From positions 365,506-429,505 of the forward strand of contig KB303020.1 of assembly GCA_000328365.1 (NCBI GenBank): DNA of 64,000 nt, in the 5' to 3' direction. This DNA is from Capitella teleta (Eukaryota > Annelida > Polychaeta > Capitellidae). The position numbers and the translations under genes were made by a program. Positions 23,001 to 35,400 of the stretch are shown piece by piece. The first letter of the stretch is position 1, and each line of letters starts with the position of its first letter. The notes under the pieces were generated by a model. The model made no database searches and was not told where the DNA came from. It was given only the letters and a program-made list of their open reading frames with translations.

Positions 23001-25105
23001 ATCCCGCTCTCTTGCAGTTTTTCAATGGCGCTGATCAGCCTCTAAGATATCCACAACCAGATGAACCTGAAGGTTGGTCACTGAAGGGCAATAAGAATTT
23101 AAACACGATTCTTTGCAACAGGTCGTATGTCAGACAGTGACCTGACAGGCTTGACCCATGGCTCAACTGGCAGGACCATCCTGGAAACCATGCGTTACCA
23201 GACACATGGGGAACCTGTTCCCATGGTGCAACCGTCCGTTGTCAGCAAAGTTGTTGTTTTTGAAGATAAACATCGCCGTACCAGTGCTCCTGCTTCACTC
23301 GCCGCCAGTCGCGAATCTCTGAATGACGGCACGCGGCCTCCCCACACTGCTTCTCCCGTCGACTCCTTCAACAAGCGCTTTTCTGCTGACCTCAGCAAAC
23401 TGGACGAAGGCAACATCATGCAATCTGTCGCTTCTGGCAGAACAAATGGTACGTGATCTAGAGAGCGATTGCATGTGTGTGACAATTACTTAAAATGATC
23501 ATTTTGATTGACTGCTTCATGCATTAATATGTAGTTCTCCCTCTGGATATTTTGAGTGTTGTTTAATTAAAATGCTTCTTATTAATCTAAGTCCTGCACA
23601 AGAGCAAAATGAGTTCTTTGTTATTAATCTTGAAGCGATTCAGTTCAGAACAAATTGAACTGACCTCATGAACTAGTGACTAATACTTAAGTCTGCATGG
23701 TTTGTCAGTGGCTAGAGGCCATCGCAGAACCGGATCACATGGCACGAATTTCCTGTCCACGCCATCCGTTGCATGGTCCCCTCCCAAAGGTAACGCTGCA
23801 CTGTGGCAGCCGTGTTCAACTTGTAGAGCTCTTTTTTTCTTTCCTGTTTTTTTGCCAGTTCTGGTGATTTGCGCTCTAATAATCTGTTTTGCCAATCAGT
23901 TTCCTTTGTTTGTATTTTGGGTAGTTCACTTGTTCTCATATTCTGTTGAATTCAATGTTGTTGAATTGTCAATTATTCTAATTTTTAATCATTTGCTACC
24001 GTAGGTATCGAATAATAACTTTTTAGTTGGCTCCAGAGAAAGTCTAACTTTCTTCTGCATATACATTTTGTTTTATATCAGCATTTGGGGTGCTTGCATT
24101 TGTCACTTTCTTATTCACTTTTAGATCATTTCCGGATTATTTGGAATCCTCAAAGGATGTTCAAAATCTTTGATTCATATATAGAAATCATAGCAAATAC
24201 TTAAATGACTCAAATTGGATGTGCACTTTTGTACCGCTTATTGACTAATATTTCACTAGTGGTGGTTTTGTATGCTTCTAACTCTACCTAATCAAATAAA
24301 TTAATCTTCCCCTCTCCTTTAGACGACAAATGACCTTCACCTTTGTTGAACTCCACAGGTCACCGGCGCACAGGGTCCTTTGGCAACACCCCTCTGCCGT
24401 CAGAATCCCCTCACGGGGTCACTCACTCCATCACTGCGCCTGAACTCAACGCAACCACGCCTCAATCCCTGAACCCTGAAGCATGGAACACCAACGTGCC
24501 CCCTCAAGGCTTCCAGTTCAAAGGTCAATAAGTTCTCCTCCCCAGAGATTCTTATGCAACGTTTGCTTCCAGGCATGCTCAGTTCTTACGGGTCGGAGGT
24601 CTCTGGGATTGACCGCAGCATGATCATCGTGGACCATGAACTTCAACCTCTGGCTCCGTATCCAACTTCGCAGGAATCGATTGGAATCTTTGAGCAGCAC
24701 GTGCGGGTAGGGTCGTCAAGAAGCGGTCTGAGTTAGTTTTAATTTCTTGAATAAATTCACAGTACACACAGGAATATATCAGAGTGAAAACAGAAATTGA
24801 ATTGTTGAAGCAGGAAAAGTAAGTTGAATGATTGATTTTGCTTAAATGATTGATTGATTGAATTGCAGAGAAAACTTGATGAATATTCTGGAGACGGACA
24901 AACAAGAACAGGAATCATCTTTGAAAGTAATCAAAGAATACACAGATCTCGTTAGCGAAAATGTTTGTTAATTGATTCTTCTTTTTTTTGGGCGTTAATT
25001 ATATTTTCCTCGTTACAGGAGCAATTAGGGTTGCTGCAGAAGAATCTTAAGTTGCAGCTGGACCAATTGAAGAAGAGTCAGAGAACTGCTCAGTGCTCAG
25101 TGTGA
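20056..25105 (+). CDS. MAP3K7: TAK1, TGF-beta-activated kinase (MAP3K7)
   Basis: Exons: 20056-20115, 21881-22060, 22119-22164, 22221-22359, 22411-22535, 22592-22720, 22786-22843, 22891-22963, 23018-23072, 23122-23448, 23709-23789, 24359-24523, 24573-24706, 24763-24818, 24869-24962 and 25019-25105. All join in phase to 602 residues (human 606). The kinase domain has GRGAFGVV (23-30), Lys43 in VAVK, HRDLKPPN (135-142), DFG (156-158) and the activation loop THMTNNKGS, with Thr165, Thr168 and Ser173 equal to human T184, T187 and S192. [12 protein letters not shown] and [13 protein letters not shown] follow. The C-terminus ([30 protein letters not shown] and a coiled coil) matches the TAB2/TAB3-binding region. 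TAK1 relays TGF-beta, IL-1/Toll and TNF signals to IKK and MAP2Ks. The ATG lies in AAAATGGCG. Twelve of the 15 introns are 47-65 bp; intron 1 (1765 bp) holds two hAT-like elements. Confidence 0.97.
20179..20507. mobile_element. hAT-like MITE in MAP3K7 intron 1
   Basis: The ends are TAAGGCTGGGCGAATA and, on the other strand, TAAGGCTGGGCAAATATTCG. Subterminal palindromic runs of CGAATATTCG and GAATACGAATAG are typical of small hAT elements. The element is 329 bp and non-coding. A clean 8-bp duplication is not visible; the left flank is a short CTAACT repeat. Confidence 0.7.
20749..21802. mobile_element. hAT-like element with 8-bp target-site duplication
   Basis: The element is 20757-21794 (1038 bp). 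It starts TAGGGCTGGGCGGATAT and ends with its reverse complement. The 8-bp direct repeat GTAGCTAC lies on each side (20749-20756 and 21795-21802), as expected for hAT transposition. Both ends carry many CGGATATCCG and CACGGATA subterminal repeats. There is no transposase frame, so it is non-autonomous. Its middle holds copy C of the dispersed repeat (21030-21240). It sits in the only long 5' intron of MAP3K7. Confidence 0.92.
21030..21240 (+). repeat. Unclassified dispersed repeat, copy C, inside the hAT element
   Basis: It shares CTTGCTTGTCGATTTCACAG, TTTTCCCCCAACTTC and AAACATGATTTGGAAATGTA with copies at 16757-17010 and 11985-12250 (minus strand). Order and spacing are kept, which rules out chance matches. 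Confidence 0.65.
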
Positions 25106-25415
25106 TTCATGCGCTTATTGCTATTAGCATCATTGCACCACTGATGATCATTTTAATCAATTTATGGATTCAAAAGAGATTTGCATTTTTCATCAATTTT
25201 GTTTGAATGTTGACTCAATAATTATGTGACTAATATTATTCTCAAACTAGGCCCTTTGGTTATGCAAGAGCTTTTTTCTTTTCTCTGCCTTTTTTTTGTA
25301 TACACTGTAACTGTTTAAGTATGTCCGTCCAGTTATGCAAAATTCGTTTAGTTTGACATTTAATATCTTATTTTACTTTAATTATTGATGATAATTATTG
25401 TAAGACCAAATTTTT

Positions 25416-25616
25416 TCATTTCTGGTTGAAATTTTTGATCGTTTTTGGCATAGTAACTTCTGCCGTACTGTTGTTTTTATAAGTCAAGGAGAGGCATTTC
25501 CCCGTTCCTGGAGTCTCCGCATTGTAAATATAGTCGTCAACAATGTGGTTTTGATCCATTTGCTTTATTGCGTCACTTGAAAAGTACCACAGATTATCTG
25601 GAGGTTCTGTTGACAT
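25416..25616 (-). CDS. Weak candidate small ORF or exon, function unknown
   Basis: A 66-codon frame (MSTEPPDNLWYFSSDAIKQM...) with balanced amino-acid composition, not low complexity. It can be extended a little upstream (ECGTKRLPTD). It would be antisense to the MAP3K7 3' UTR. I recognise no family, and the length alone is not strong evidence in AT-rich DNA. It could be a terminal exon of a minus-strand gene or chance. Confidence 0.2.
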   Translation of the reverse strand: MSTEPPDNLWYFSSDAIKQMDQNHIVDDYIYNAETPGTGKCLSLTYKNNSTAEVTMPKTIKNFNQK

Positions 25617-25718
25617 ATCAGTCGGAAGTCGTTTTGTGCCGCATTCTTGCAGTCTCTCTCAGCATTTATTATCTGTAGGTAAAAGGACATGTGTAATTAT
25701 TACTATTGCAAATCGTTC

Positions 25719-25724
25719 AATAAA
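25719..25724 (+). terminator. Candidate poly(A) signal of MAP3K7
   Basis: AATAAA about 615 bp after the TAK1 stop codon is the first canonical signal on this strand that I noticed. The 3' UTR would then overlap the weak minus-strand frame at 25416-25616. Confidence 0.4.
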
Positions 25725-25824
25725 TCTTATTCTATGAATTTTTTAAAGCCTTTCTGTTCCATTTTTTCAGTTACCAAAAATTGATCCAATACCGTGGTGG
25801 AATACATGTACAAACATAATTTTT

Positions 25825-25860
25825 GGAATCATAACGCTGGTCAAGATACGTTATGATTCC
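25825..25860. repeat. Inverted pair of GGAATCATAACG
   Basis: Perfect 12-bp arms (25825-25836 and 25849-25860) around a 12-bp spacer. Further copies of the core lie at 26076-26110. It belongs to the recurrent AATCATAACG motif described under findings. Confidence 0.65.
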
Positions 25861-26286
25861 GGAGTACGGCGCGGTGGTCAGGTCAGGTCAAAAGATTTCA
25901 GTCCTTTTATATCAGGACTCTGTAAAAATAATAACGGGATTGTCCTCGGAGCAAGAGATTAAATAATAAATAAATAGAGTGAGATAACGAAAATTAAGAT
26001 ATATGTAAATCATAAGGAGATAACAAACATAAAATAAACTTAAAGATAAACTTTAAAATATGATATCTGAACCGTTGCGTTATGATTAATCATATTGCGT
26101 TGTGATTAGTCTGATTGCTGAGTACTGCGCACTCTCCAAACAAATAAATGAACATTCAAAATACATGTACTAGCTCAACTCAACAGTCTGATACAACCGT
26201 GTACCTCTATTTCAGAACTAGGCCTAATATCCATACGTCAATTGACTTTTATGTATAAAGAAAATGGAGCAAGCAACTGACCATGG

Positions 26287-26499
26287 TTACAAGCTCGTGA
26301 TCTCCAGCTCTTGACAGTGCTTCTTCTTGTAGACCTTTCTGAGGTCAATGGCGGTTCCAGTGAGCAGCATAACGCCAACGAATGCGCCCCACACCCCGAT
26401 GGCGATCACCCCGTTGTCGTAATCCGGGTCCGCTTCATTCTCCTCGGCGAAAACGAAGCCAAAAACAAGAGAAAATAGCAAGAGGAAAACGAGGCGCAT
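26287..26499 (-). CDS. Putative single-pass membrane microprotein
   Basis: Seventy residues from the ATG at 26499 (AAACATGCG context); an ATG ten codons earlier is possible but would bury the signal peptide. Residues 1-18 (MRLVFLLLFSLVFGFVFA) form a clear signal peptide. A short acidic segment, EENEADPDYDNG, follows, then a membrane segment, VIAIGVWGAFVGVMLLTGTA. The cytosolic tail is basic, IDLRKVYKKKHCQELEITSL. The layout is that of a small type I membrane protein like SMIM-class microproteins, but I cannot name a family. No splice site interrupts it. The neighbouring genes give no hint of its role. The signal-plus-TM order and absence of low complexity make it more credible than other frames of this size. 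Confidence 0.6.
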   Translation of the reverse strand: MRLVFLLLFSLVFGFVFAEENEADPDYDNGVIAIGVWGAFVGVMLLTGTAIDLRKVYKKKHCQELEITSL

Positions 26500-29400
26500 G
26501 TTTGTGGAGAGAGTGAACGTTGGACGCATTCGTCATCCAAGTGTGTAGATTGTTGAGATGAGATTAGAAATGAGGATGAATTTTGAGTACATGCACTAAT
26601 TTCATATAGGTACTCAAGGGAGCCCTTGATTCAGGTTTAATACCGTGCATTGAAACTTAAGCATATACCTGTAGACGTACTTAGCACTGCACTGTGTCTG
26701 TATACAGTTTATAAGTTATTTCAGTTAGACTTCGACAAGACATGCGACACCATCACACACTTTGTAAGTCTTTGAGGTAAACTTTGTCGACTTTATGCTA
26801 ATTCTTCTCTTGTCAGCCGCACCCATGCATCATTCTGAATACGGAGTGTATGGCACTAATGCGTCTGCCACTGCATGGTGTGCCTTACCATCGAGGGTGG
26901 GGGGGGGGGGTGGGATAATTAACAAAACAACAGATCTAATGGATGACCAAATGTATGCAGACAATGTAAACATGTCTTTATTGATTCGTGCATAGATCAG
27001 TATACATGTTAATGATGTTTTTGAATGATTATGAGTTCAAAATTTAAAATACAATCCGATTTGACAAGAAGGTATAAATGTTCAACCACAAAGAAAATAA
27101 AAACACAATTGAAAATTAAATCTTACGTAATAAGATTTCCCAAATTTCCATAATTGAATATCCTTTCCATAGAATATGCGGGTAGACCTTCAACCCACGG
27201 GTGGTCATCCTGTGAATCGCGTAATCAAATTACGTTTTTTATTACTGCTCATTGAATGTCCACCAGCGTTGGTCAGTTCACCGCAACAAAAGGCGCGTGG
27301 TCAAGGTGTAAAACCAAAACATACCCACAAGGCAACAGTAAGATTTGAAGAACTATAAGAGAGCCACATGAGCGGTTTCCCCAGGACAGTGTCCCAGTAA
27401 ACAAGACGTAAGATCAAGGGACGCCCCATATGGTATAGGCGCTGTAGCTAGGCTCAGAAAGCAGGGGGTCTAGTGTTCGTTCCCAATTAGGGCGATTCCC
27501 TTGTGGTTTGCTCACTCAGTAATCGCGGCAATGCGGCGTGTGGCCAAATAAGTATTAGAGTGATTAAGCTCCGCCCCCTGCGGTGGGTGCTCCATTCAAC
27601 TGTCAATCATACCTACCGCCCTTCGAAACCGTTGAGAGTGTGAAACCCCAGCGCACATCTTCCTTTGCTGCAACCTGTTTTATTTTATTCTTAAATGTAG
27701 AGCCTTGTAATTCGCCCGTGATTTCTCATACAATTTAACAAGCAATTTGGTGATGTAATAGGTGGACGGGTTTCTTTCACTCAGAAAGACCAGTTCCAAC
27801 CATGCATAAACCCAATAAATGCATCCCCATCAACCCAGCGACATTTCCCACCCCACTTCGCTCCCCTTCCACCTCACACGTCACCTACGAAACCCCAAGA
27901 GACAACTAGGTCAACACCCAACCAACTTAGTGGATCGAGGGTTCAAACCCTTAACAAGCATCGACGACCTACGTCTGCATCAGTATGCATACCTCGGCGA
28001 CACCGAGACAGGCTTCGGTTACCTGGTTGACAGCAGTGCTATCAAAATGCGGGGTTATTTGCGCTTTTTTTTTTTTTTTTTGCACGGCCGCTATTGACAC
28101 TGCATGCACCTCACATCTTGCTCTGCGTGTCTGTGAATTCTTGATACCTGATCTCAGCTGAATCTCTTTCAACCTCCAAGGCCAAAGTCCAGTCAGTGAT
28201 CCACCTGAACATCAATCACTCTCTACTTGGGAAACTCTTTGATTTATTCACGTACATGTTTCATCGCATCGCACAAATATTCATTATTGACCATTAAGGC
28301 AGTAAGGGCTCATTTTCGGAGAAAATTTGTTTTCAAATTTTATGATAACGTGCAAAAGCCGATGGGACGGAAGGCGTGTAACAACTGCCCTCCAATAGAA
28401 TTTACGGCACAGTTAACACTAAACAGTAAACACCAAAGAGAAAAACCTATAAACTTAGTGCGAATCCCTTAAACATACCATATCTAGAATGGTGTCTCGG
28501 TGGCCTGTCGCCTGCTGAAGACAGTCCGACTTTGGAATATTGACAATCTGCAAATTTAATAACAACGATAAATAAGAACAAATTTCATGTTTTGGTTTCT
28601 AGTTTTTTTTTATTATAATTGTCCACAACTGGCCTTGGATGAACATTTTGACCTTGCATATGCTTGAACCAACCGATCCTTCTATCACACGCAGTAGAAT
28701 ATGCTTCTAGAATGAAATTTAAATCGTGCCCGTCTTGTATGATATAATATTACGTAACTGCTATACATAGTGATATGCATGAATACCATAATATAATGCA
28801 TGCATGTATGCCATAATGTTATAAACAAACCATTTTTATCAGGAATGACCATGCCAGTGCTTGTCTAATACTAGTACATGTATTGACAATTGCCAGAGTG
28901 CAAACTGTCTTATGTGTTCACCCAAAGGAATTTTTAACATACCCGACAAGTGGAATTTAAAGTTGTTTCTCAGCTAAATCACGTGTCAGTTTGCAAGATG
29001 AACCTCCCGGGACAAGTTCATCTTTCTCGACTATCTTTCACCTTCTGTGCGAGATAATTTGCAATCAGCCCTTCTGTCTCTCTTTCGCCATAATAACCCC
29101 AATCAGCCAGATGGGGGTTCTGAAACGGGTCTTTGCCTCTGCTGCATCGCTGTTTCCGCTAGCAGTCTGCCGACTTCACATTCCTGTCAACAGATGGCCT
29201 CCGAACGCCCAACCGAGGGCCCTCTCGCTAACCTCAACAGTTGTGCGACGTTCTGTGATTTTCTTTTTCTTTTCGAAACGATGAGGTCCTAAACACCCTA
29301 CGTGATTAAGAAATTGATACTGGTTTCATTCTATTATGTTGAAGTCAAATGATAAACGATTCGTCATCGAATCAAATCAGTTCTTCAGTCGCTTGGATTA

Positions 29401-32400
29401 TGATTTTCGATTTTTCGAATAATAATAATAACGGTATACTGTGCATTATCGGTATAATAAATGCAATGAACGTCACTTTATTAGAAGCTATAATGTTCGT
29501 AATAATTATGTTGAATGAGCTTCCAAATTGCTTTACGCCATTCATTCTGAAGCTGCCAATAAATAGTTAATACTTGTAGTTCAAATGCGGGGTTTGTCCA
29601 AATTCGGGGTTTCCGTGAGTCTCCAAGTGAGTCCTCCGGTGAGTCCCCCGGTGACCCAATTTCTGGTTAGTGCTCCTCTCCTTTCTCTTCTGAAATCACG
29701 TTCGCAAGATCAGTGCACTTAACTTGCTTTGAGTTTATGCGTGAACATACAGATTATGATTTGCACGAAAAGCAAAGCTTTGGTTTTCTTTCGTTTTTTT
29801 TTTTTTTTTTTTTTTGCTTTTTTTTTCAAGAGATTTTCCTCTGACTTTTTTCCTGATTTTTCCCCGCTGCAGCGCCATCTGTCGGTTCGTGCAAACACTC
29901 TTCTATTGGCACGTTCATATCGTTGTCAAACAGGCCTAGCTCATTCTTCTGCGATTTTCTTTATTCACGTCAATAAACTAAATAATTATAATGTTTGTCA
30001 AGACCCATACGAAGAAAGAAGGAAAAAATGAATATACCTTCAACGTGCTGAAAAGAGTGAATTGCACAGCGACAGACCTTCTCTTATAAACTGAAAAGTG
30101 ATACAACGTTATGGCCCCTGGGAAATAATGTGGCATTCCCTTGCACTCAAACAGCACCGTATGCGCTGATGTTACCATGGCTACGACTTCCCGGAATTTC
30201 GCGGGGGAATTAATATCAGTCCTCCCAATCATAACAGTGTCAACTGTCAGGCGTCTGTCGGGGGTTTAGATTTGCTGGCGCGAAAAAGAGAGGTTCCACA
30301 CTATGTATATGGTTGAATGGTTACATTTTGTTTGTAGTGTCCTGCATTCAGGTGCATAGCTGAATGCTATCCAAGTGTTCTTGTGTGAGTCTCAAATTAA
30401 GTTTGGTCGGAGGAGAATGGGTGATGAAATTTGGTTAGCTCTCTCTAGCCAAAATCAAATGACACTTCGAATCTCCATATTTTTATTGCATTTTACATGA
30501 TTCGCGTTGATGTGTCTCATTATATCTTTGAATAGAAATATTTGTTCATCTTCAAAAATTTGATTATTCGTAATTATATCGTGACATATAACGATATCGA
30601 ATCACGTCATTGGATTCTCAGGCTGTAGTCAGGCATAATCACCCAAACGCTCAATTTCACGAATGAAAAAGGGAAGTTTGAAAAATCCACTTAAAGCAAA
30701 ACATCGTCCAGCAAAACCATTCATGGGTCATCTGGTCATCCCCATGACTGAAACTGACATCTCTTGACCAACGGAAGACTTCCGGGTCATCACGAGGTCA
30801 CTCATTTCCTTGCGTGCAAGGATTTTAATGAAGTGTCGTTGACGATCGAAATCGCAGGGTTGCATGTCCGCCATTTTGGATGCATAATGAGTGTCAGGGG
30901 GCCTTTGTTGCTCCCCCGGGTTGCTTCCGATTGGGATCTCTGGCTCCCTTTTCATCTCAGTTTTTGTTCCTGTAACATAATCCCTTTTCCCTGCATAATC
31001 GTCGGATATTACGTTCTCTTCCCCTTCGCTCTCCTCTGTAATTTTCACAAGTTCTTCCCTCCGCTGGTTTCCCCTTTATCCCAGTGGTCTGTTGCCGGTC
31101 ATACTTTTACTCGGATGGAGATTTTGGCCAGTTTTGGTTGATCATTAGTGTTATGGGTGGTTTCTTGATGCCGGACATTGAGCTCTTATGCCACGGCAGG
31201 AAAGGAGTCTCGGCACAAGTAAAGTAGAAGTGAGTCTACTAAGTTACCACGGTTGCATGCACTCCCCCGGTTCCCAAGCCAACACCATTGCCTGATTGCT
31301 GACACCTGACATGGACAACAATGAGAGGTCTACGGATTACGTCACTTCCATCTCTGGACCTATGTCTAAGCTTCACTTATAAAAAAACAAACTTAGCAAA
31401 TATGGAGCCCCAAATGTAGGAATGAACCACCAAAATTCTAAATGCATGCAATTGTGTAACCTGGTAACACTGTAACTTTTCATCAAACTGATCGATAAAA
31501 ATCAAGATACACGCATCTCCGAAAACTGTGGAGGCATTCTCGTTGATCGCATAAGGTGTTTAATTAAATTGATGCATCTGTGTTTAATCTCGATCAATCA
31601 GCGCTGACAGGCTAGCCACGGAAGACAACATCGCCAGAAATCCCATTCACACAAAAGATACCCCATCCTCCCCCGCCCTCCTCGCAGAACGAAATTAGCA
31701 TGTTATGAGCGATTCTCTGACGTAAAATTACCCCCCTCAACCGTATAGAATCTCCCTCGGCTAATTTCAACTGTGTGATTCAATAAAAGTTTTATCGGAA
31801 ATTCTGACAGCTGTGATTTCTGTCCACGCGCCCAAAATATTGGATTAGCGATGATGTAACGCCTGTATAGGCGCACACAAAGAGGGCATTTATAATTCCA
31901 TATATTGATAAATAAAGCATCAATTCAGTTTATAGTTATGAGGCGTACTTCAAGAGAGGAAGTGGTTCCCGGTTCTGAAAGTTCAATTGGGGTTCTAAAA
32001 CTTCTTATGCTAGTCATGGTTTATTGTGTTTCGCTTAGACTAGCATGGATGTGGTTTAATCCTTGACTTGTCAGGAGTAATAACAATAATACCGGTGCAG
32101 GGTTTGTGTGGGTATGGGGCAACCTGGACGCAGTGTGCCATGTCTCCTGTGAGCTCATTTGTCAACCTTCGAGCACAAGTTCATTTTGCCAGGAAATCGC
32201 TTTTGTTAAAGAGTTAAAAGTTTCTAAACGGTTACCCTTGAACCATGAAGATGTATGCGATTATCGCATGTGGGTATAGGGTAAGTTAAAAGTACTTAAT
32301 AGCTGAACATAAACTTATAAAATTAAATCACAAACCGTGACAAGAAAATTACATAAGGTGGGATTAAAGCCAACATCAAAGGGGTATTTCACAGTGAGTT

Positions 32401-35400
32401 GTGAGTTGATTTTCTGATTACAATCCTTGGGTGATAAGACGTCCTTATCACTCGCCGCGCGCACAAGTGTGCAGATAAGCTTATCATCACGTAAAATCGT
32501 AGGATAATCGGTTCAGTTGCGGAGTCTCTGTGGCGTCAGTGGACGGCTTCTGTGTTCTTTCATGTCATAATAAATTCCCCGAAGTGTTGAGTACCACACT
32601 CTTAGATGTGTGTGTCCGGGTCCAAGATCCTAATTGTAGCACACCTTGGTTTGTTTTTAATTAAATGTATCAATCGCAGTTGTATTTGTGTAAAAATTCA
32701 TGAATGCTGCGTTCCACTGTACCCCAAGATGATTTTTTAAAAGAGTGTTTAGCAGTTGGGCATACAATAGTTATTGCTACTTAAGAGCATCATTTTATGC
32801 CATACCTTCACGCCTTCATTGAAAGATCAAAGATAGTCATTATGTAATGATAAAAAAATCGATTACTGCCGCTCGTGTTACATAGTCACGAGTGACATGC
32901 CGTGATTTACCTTGAAGAGATATCTCAGTCCCATCTGCCATACTTACGCTGCCTACTCTCTTTTTATCGCTTTATAAATGCAAACATTGTAGTTATTTGG
33001 CAGATGCGATCAGCAGCAACTCAGCTTTATAACCGAGCTCCGTTGACCGTTGGAGCAGGGTATTTACTGTGTGCTCTGTTTGAACTCTGTTCTGAAGGGG
33101 CGGGAAGGGCTCGAACGTGTCTCCCCACGCTCTCAGCATAATAATTAGACCCTCTGCAGAACTCCATTCAACGCATGCAATTCTTGCCTTACTCGGTATT
33201 GCACAATCTCATCTTCCAGAATGCAATTTCAGACGCATGCGCACGTGCAAAGCTGACACCTCTTCCGGTTAGGGCAGTAGAGACAGAACACACACAAAAA
33301 GGGTAAAAGAGATTTTCGAGTTTAGTAAAGTGTTCATAATTCGACGTCTGCCTCGCGGCTGAGAATTATTGCCAAAAGGGTGTTGAAGCAAACGGAAATG
33401 AACTCTTCTGTTTTGCTCTCTGGGTGACATAACGAGGAAGCATGCATCTCCCGCGGGCGCCTAACCAAACCAGAGAAGAAAAAAGCCATTACGCCCCGAG
33501 TGGCATCGCCCCCGTCTCAATGGACATGCGGAATTACTGATGGCCAATTTGCAATCTGAATCATTCCAATCGCGTTGCCATCAATGTTTTCAAGTGACTG
33601 CAACCGCCCAAAGTTGTTCTCGCTTTCAGAATCGGGTGATGGAGCGTCGAATGGCCGTGTGCCCCACAGGAAGGCTCCCCCGGTCCCCACCCCTCGCTGT
33701 GTCAGTCGCAAGTGAGATAGATGCGAGTGATAACTTCTTGGTTACTTTATCAGAACGGCGGGCGCCAAGCGAGAGCGGAGAGAGGGCAATCGATGAAGTG
33801 CTCCCTGATAATCGTATGAGTCATCATGTCACTCTTTTGACACCTTCAAAAAGCATTGCTAAAACAATGGACAGGTGTTTTGTGCTGCCACATTTTGTTG
33901 GTTAGTCAGGGGAAAGGTATGTCAATGATAAGCTTCCTTATCTATGGCAGGTACCGCTTCCTCGAAACCTGTCACCACGGTGACATCCAGGTTTTTCTCT
34001 CTTTAATTCTTAGCCCCCGCGTGTTGCTCAACTTCTCTGCACTCCCCGTAATCATCCTTTCCTAAACACCCCCTTTTTACCTTATAAGCCAGCAATTACT
34101 TCTTTTTTTTTTTTTCATTTTTTATTTTTTTTTTATCCCCAAATGCCTAAGAGCTAAATTTAGTTACTGGGAAAAAAAGCGCAATTTTTTTCGCTGTTGA
34201 TGAAAATGCATTGAAAAGGGCATGGCATATGGCCAATAATGGTTCAGACCTAATCGCCATTGTGACGGTTGCGTTATCCTCTCCAGTTTGCTTGATTTTT
34301 GTTCGAGAAATAAAACATTCTGTCCATTAGCATAACTCTCGAACAAGACATTTCAAATTTCAATCAAAATTCCCTTGGTGTATAAAATCAGACATAACAC
34401 TTATGTGTTTTGCATAAGAATGCTGATTTGAGAACTTGAAGAATCAATAAATTCCGATGTCCTTGATGGAAATACCGAGAATGCTGTTTTGCTGACCACT
34501 GCGATGTCCAGATGTGATGTCAACGACCTTTGAAGTAGTCCCATATGCCGACAGCCCCCATGGCAGGAATGCCACAATAAACGAAACAGCTTACGCAAAT
34601 GAATAGAGAACCTCAAGTTAGTGTTAAATGATAGACTTCACTGATTTCTATTTCTATAAAAAAATATAATTTTTTATCGCTGATACTTTTATGCCCAGAA
34701 GTCGACCGAAATTTACGAGTGTCACAATTCGTATGAGAAAAAAAAATATTTCAAATTGAGGGTTCAAGTATTTTTTTTTATCAGGGATCCGACCATCTGT
34801 TGGTGATTATATACAGGTATGTATGTATATGCCTGAAATACTGTGCAACAGGTTCAAGATTAGTGGATGAGAGGATGACATCTGTTGATGTCTGATGCTC
34901 CTCTCAAACAAAACTCAAGAGGTAGATTATCGCGATTTTAATCCCTCTAAAAATTGACCTCTGAGTAACCCCGATGCACTTCAGTATATATATAATCACC
35001 TTGTGATAGTGTACCACGTATTTTACTGCTATGAACCCCTCTTTTGAATAACCCCCACAGCACAGTTATGACCTAAACATAATTCATGCCACCATCTGCC
35101 AGTTCGACCTCCATCCCTCCAGAGTCTACAAACACGCCGAGTAAAACGGTCTCGAGGGACGATTTTAACCACGGAACTTCTGGGTAAACCTGATTTCGAT
35201 TGGAGGCTGTTGAAAGCATGAATAGGCTGAAATATTAGTGCGTTTTACTTGAATTGAGTTCTTTGCTTTGAAACTGACTCAATAGAAAAGTTCTGGCTTT
35301 TGTAGCAGTGGTTCGTGGATGCCGTTCCGTCTGCTTCAATATTAACCTTGGTTGAACAAAGTTTTAAAGGGAAACTTTAACGATCGTGGGAACAGCTATG

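Noticed and set aside
27427-27490. tRNA-like TAGCT...GTTCGTTCC segment
   Set aside because: A and B box matches are weak, no cloverleaf fits, and it matches no other SINE in the window.
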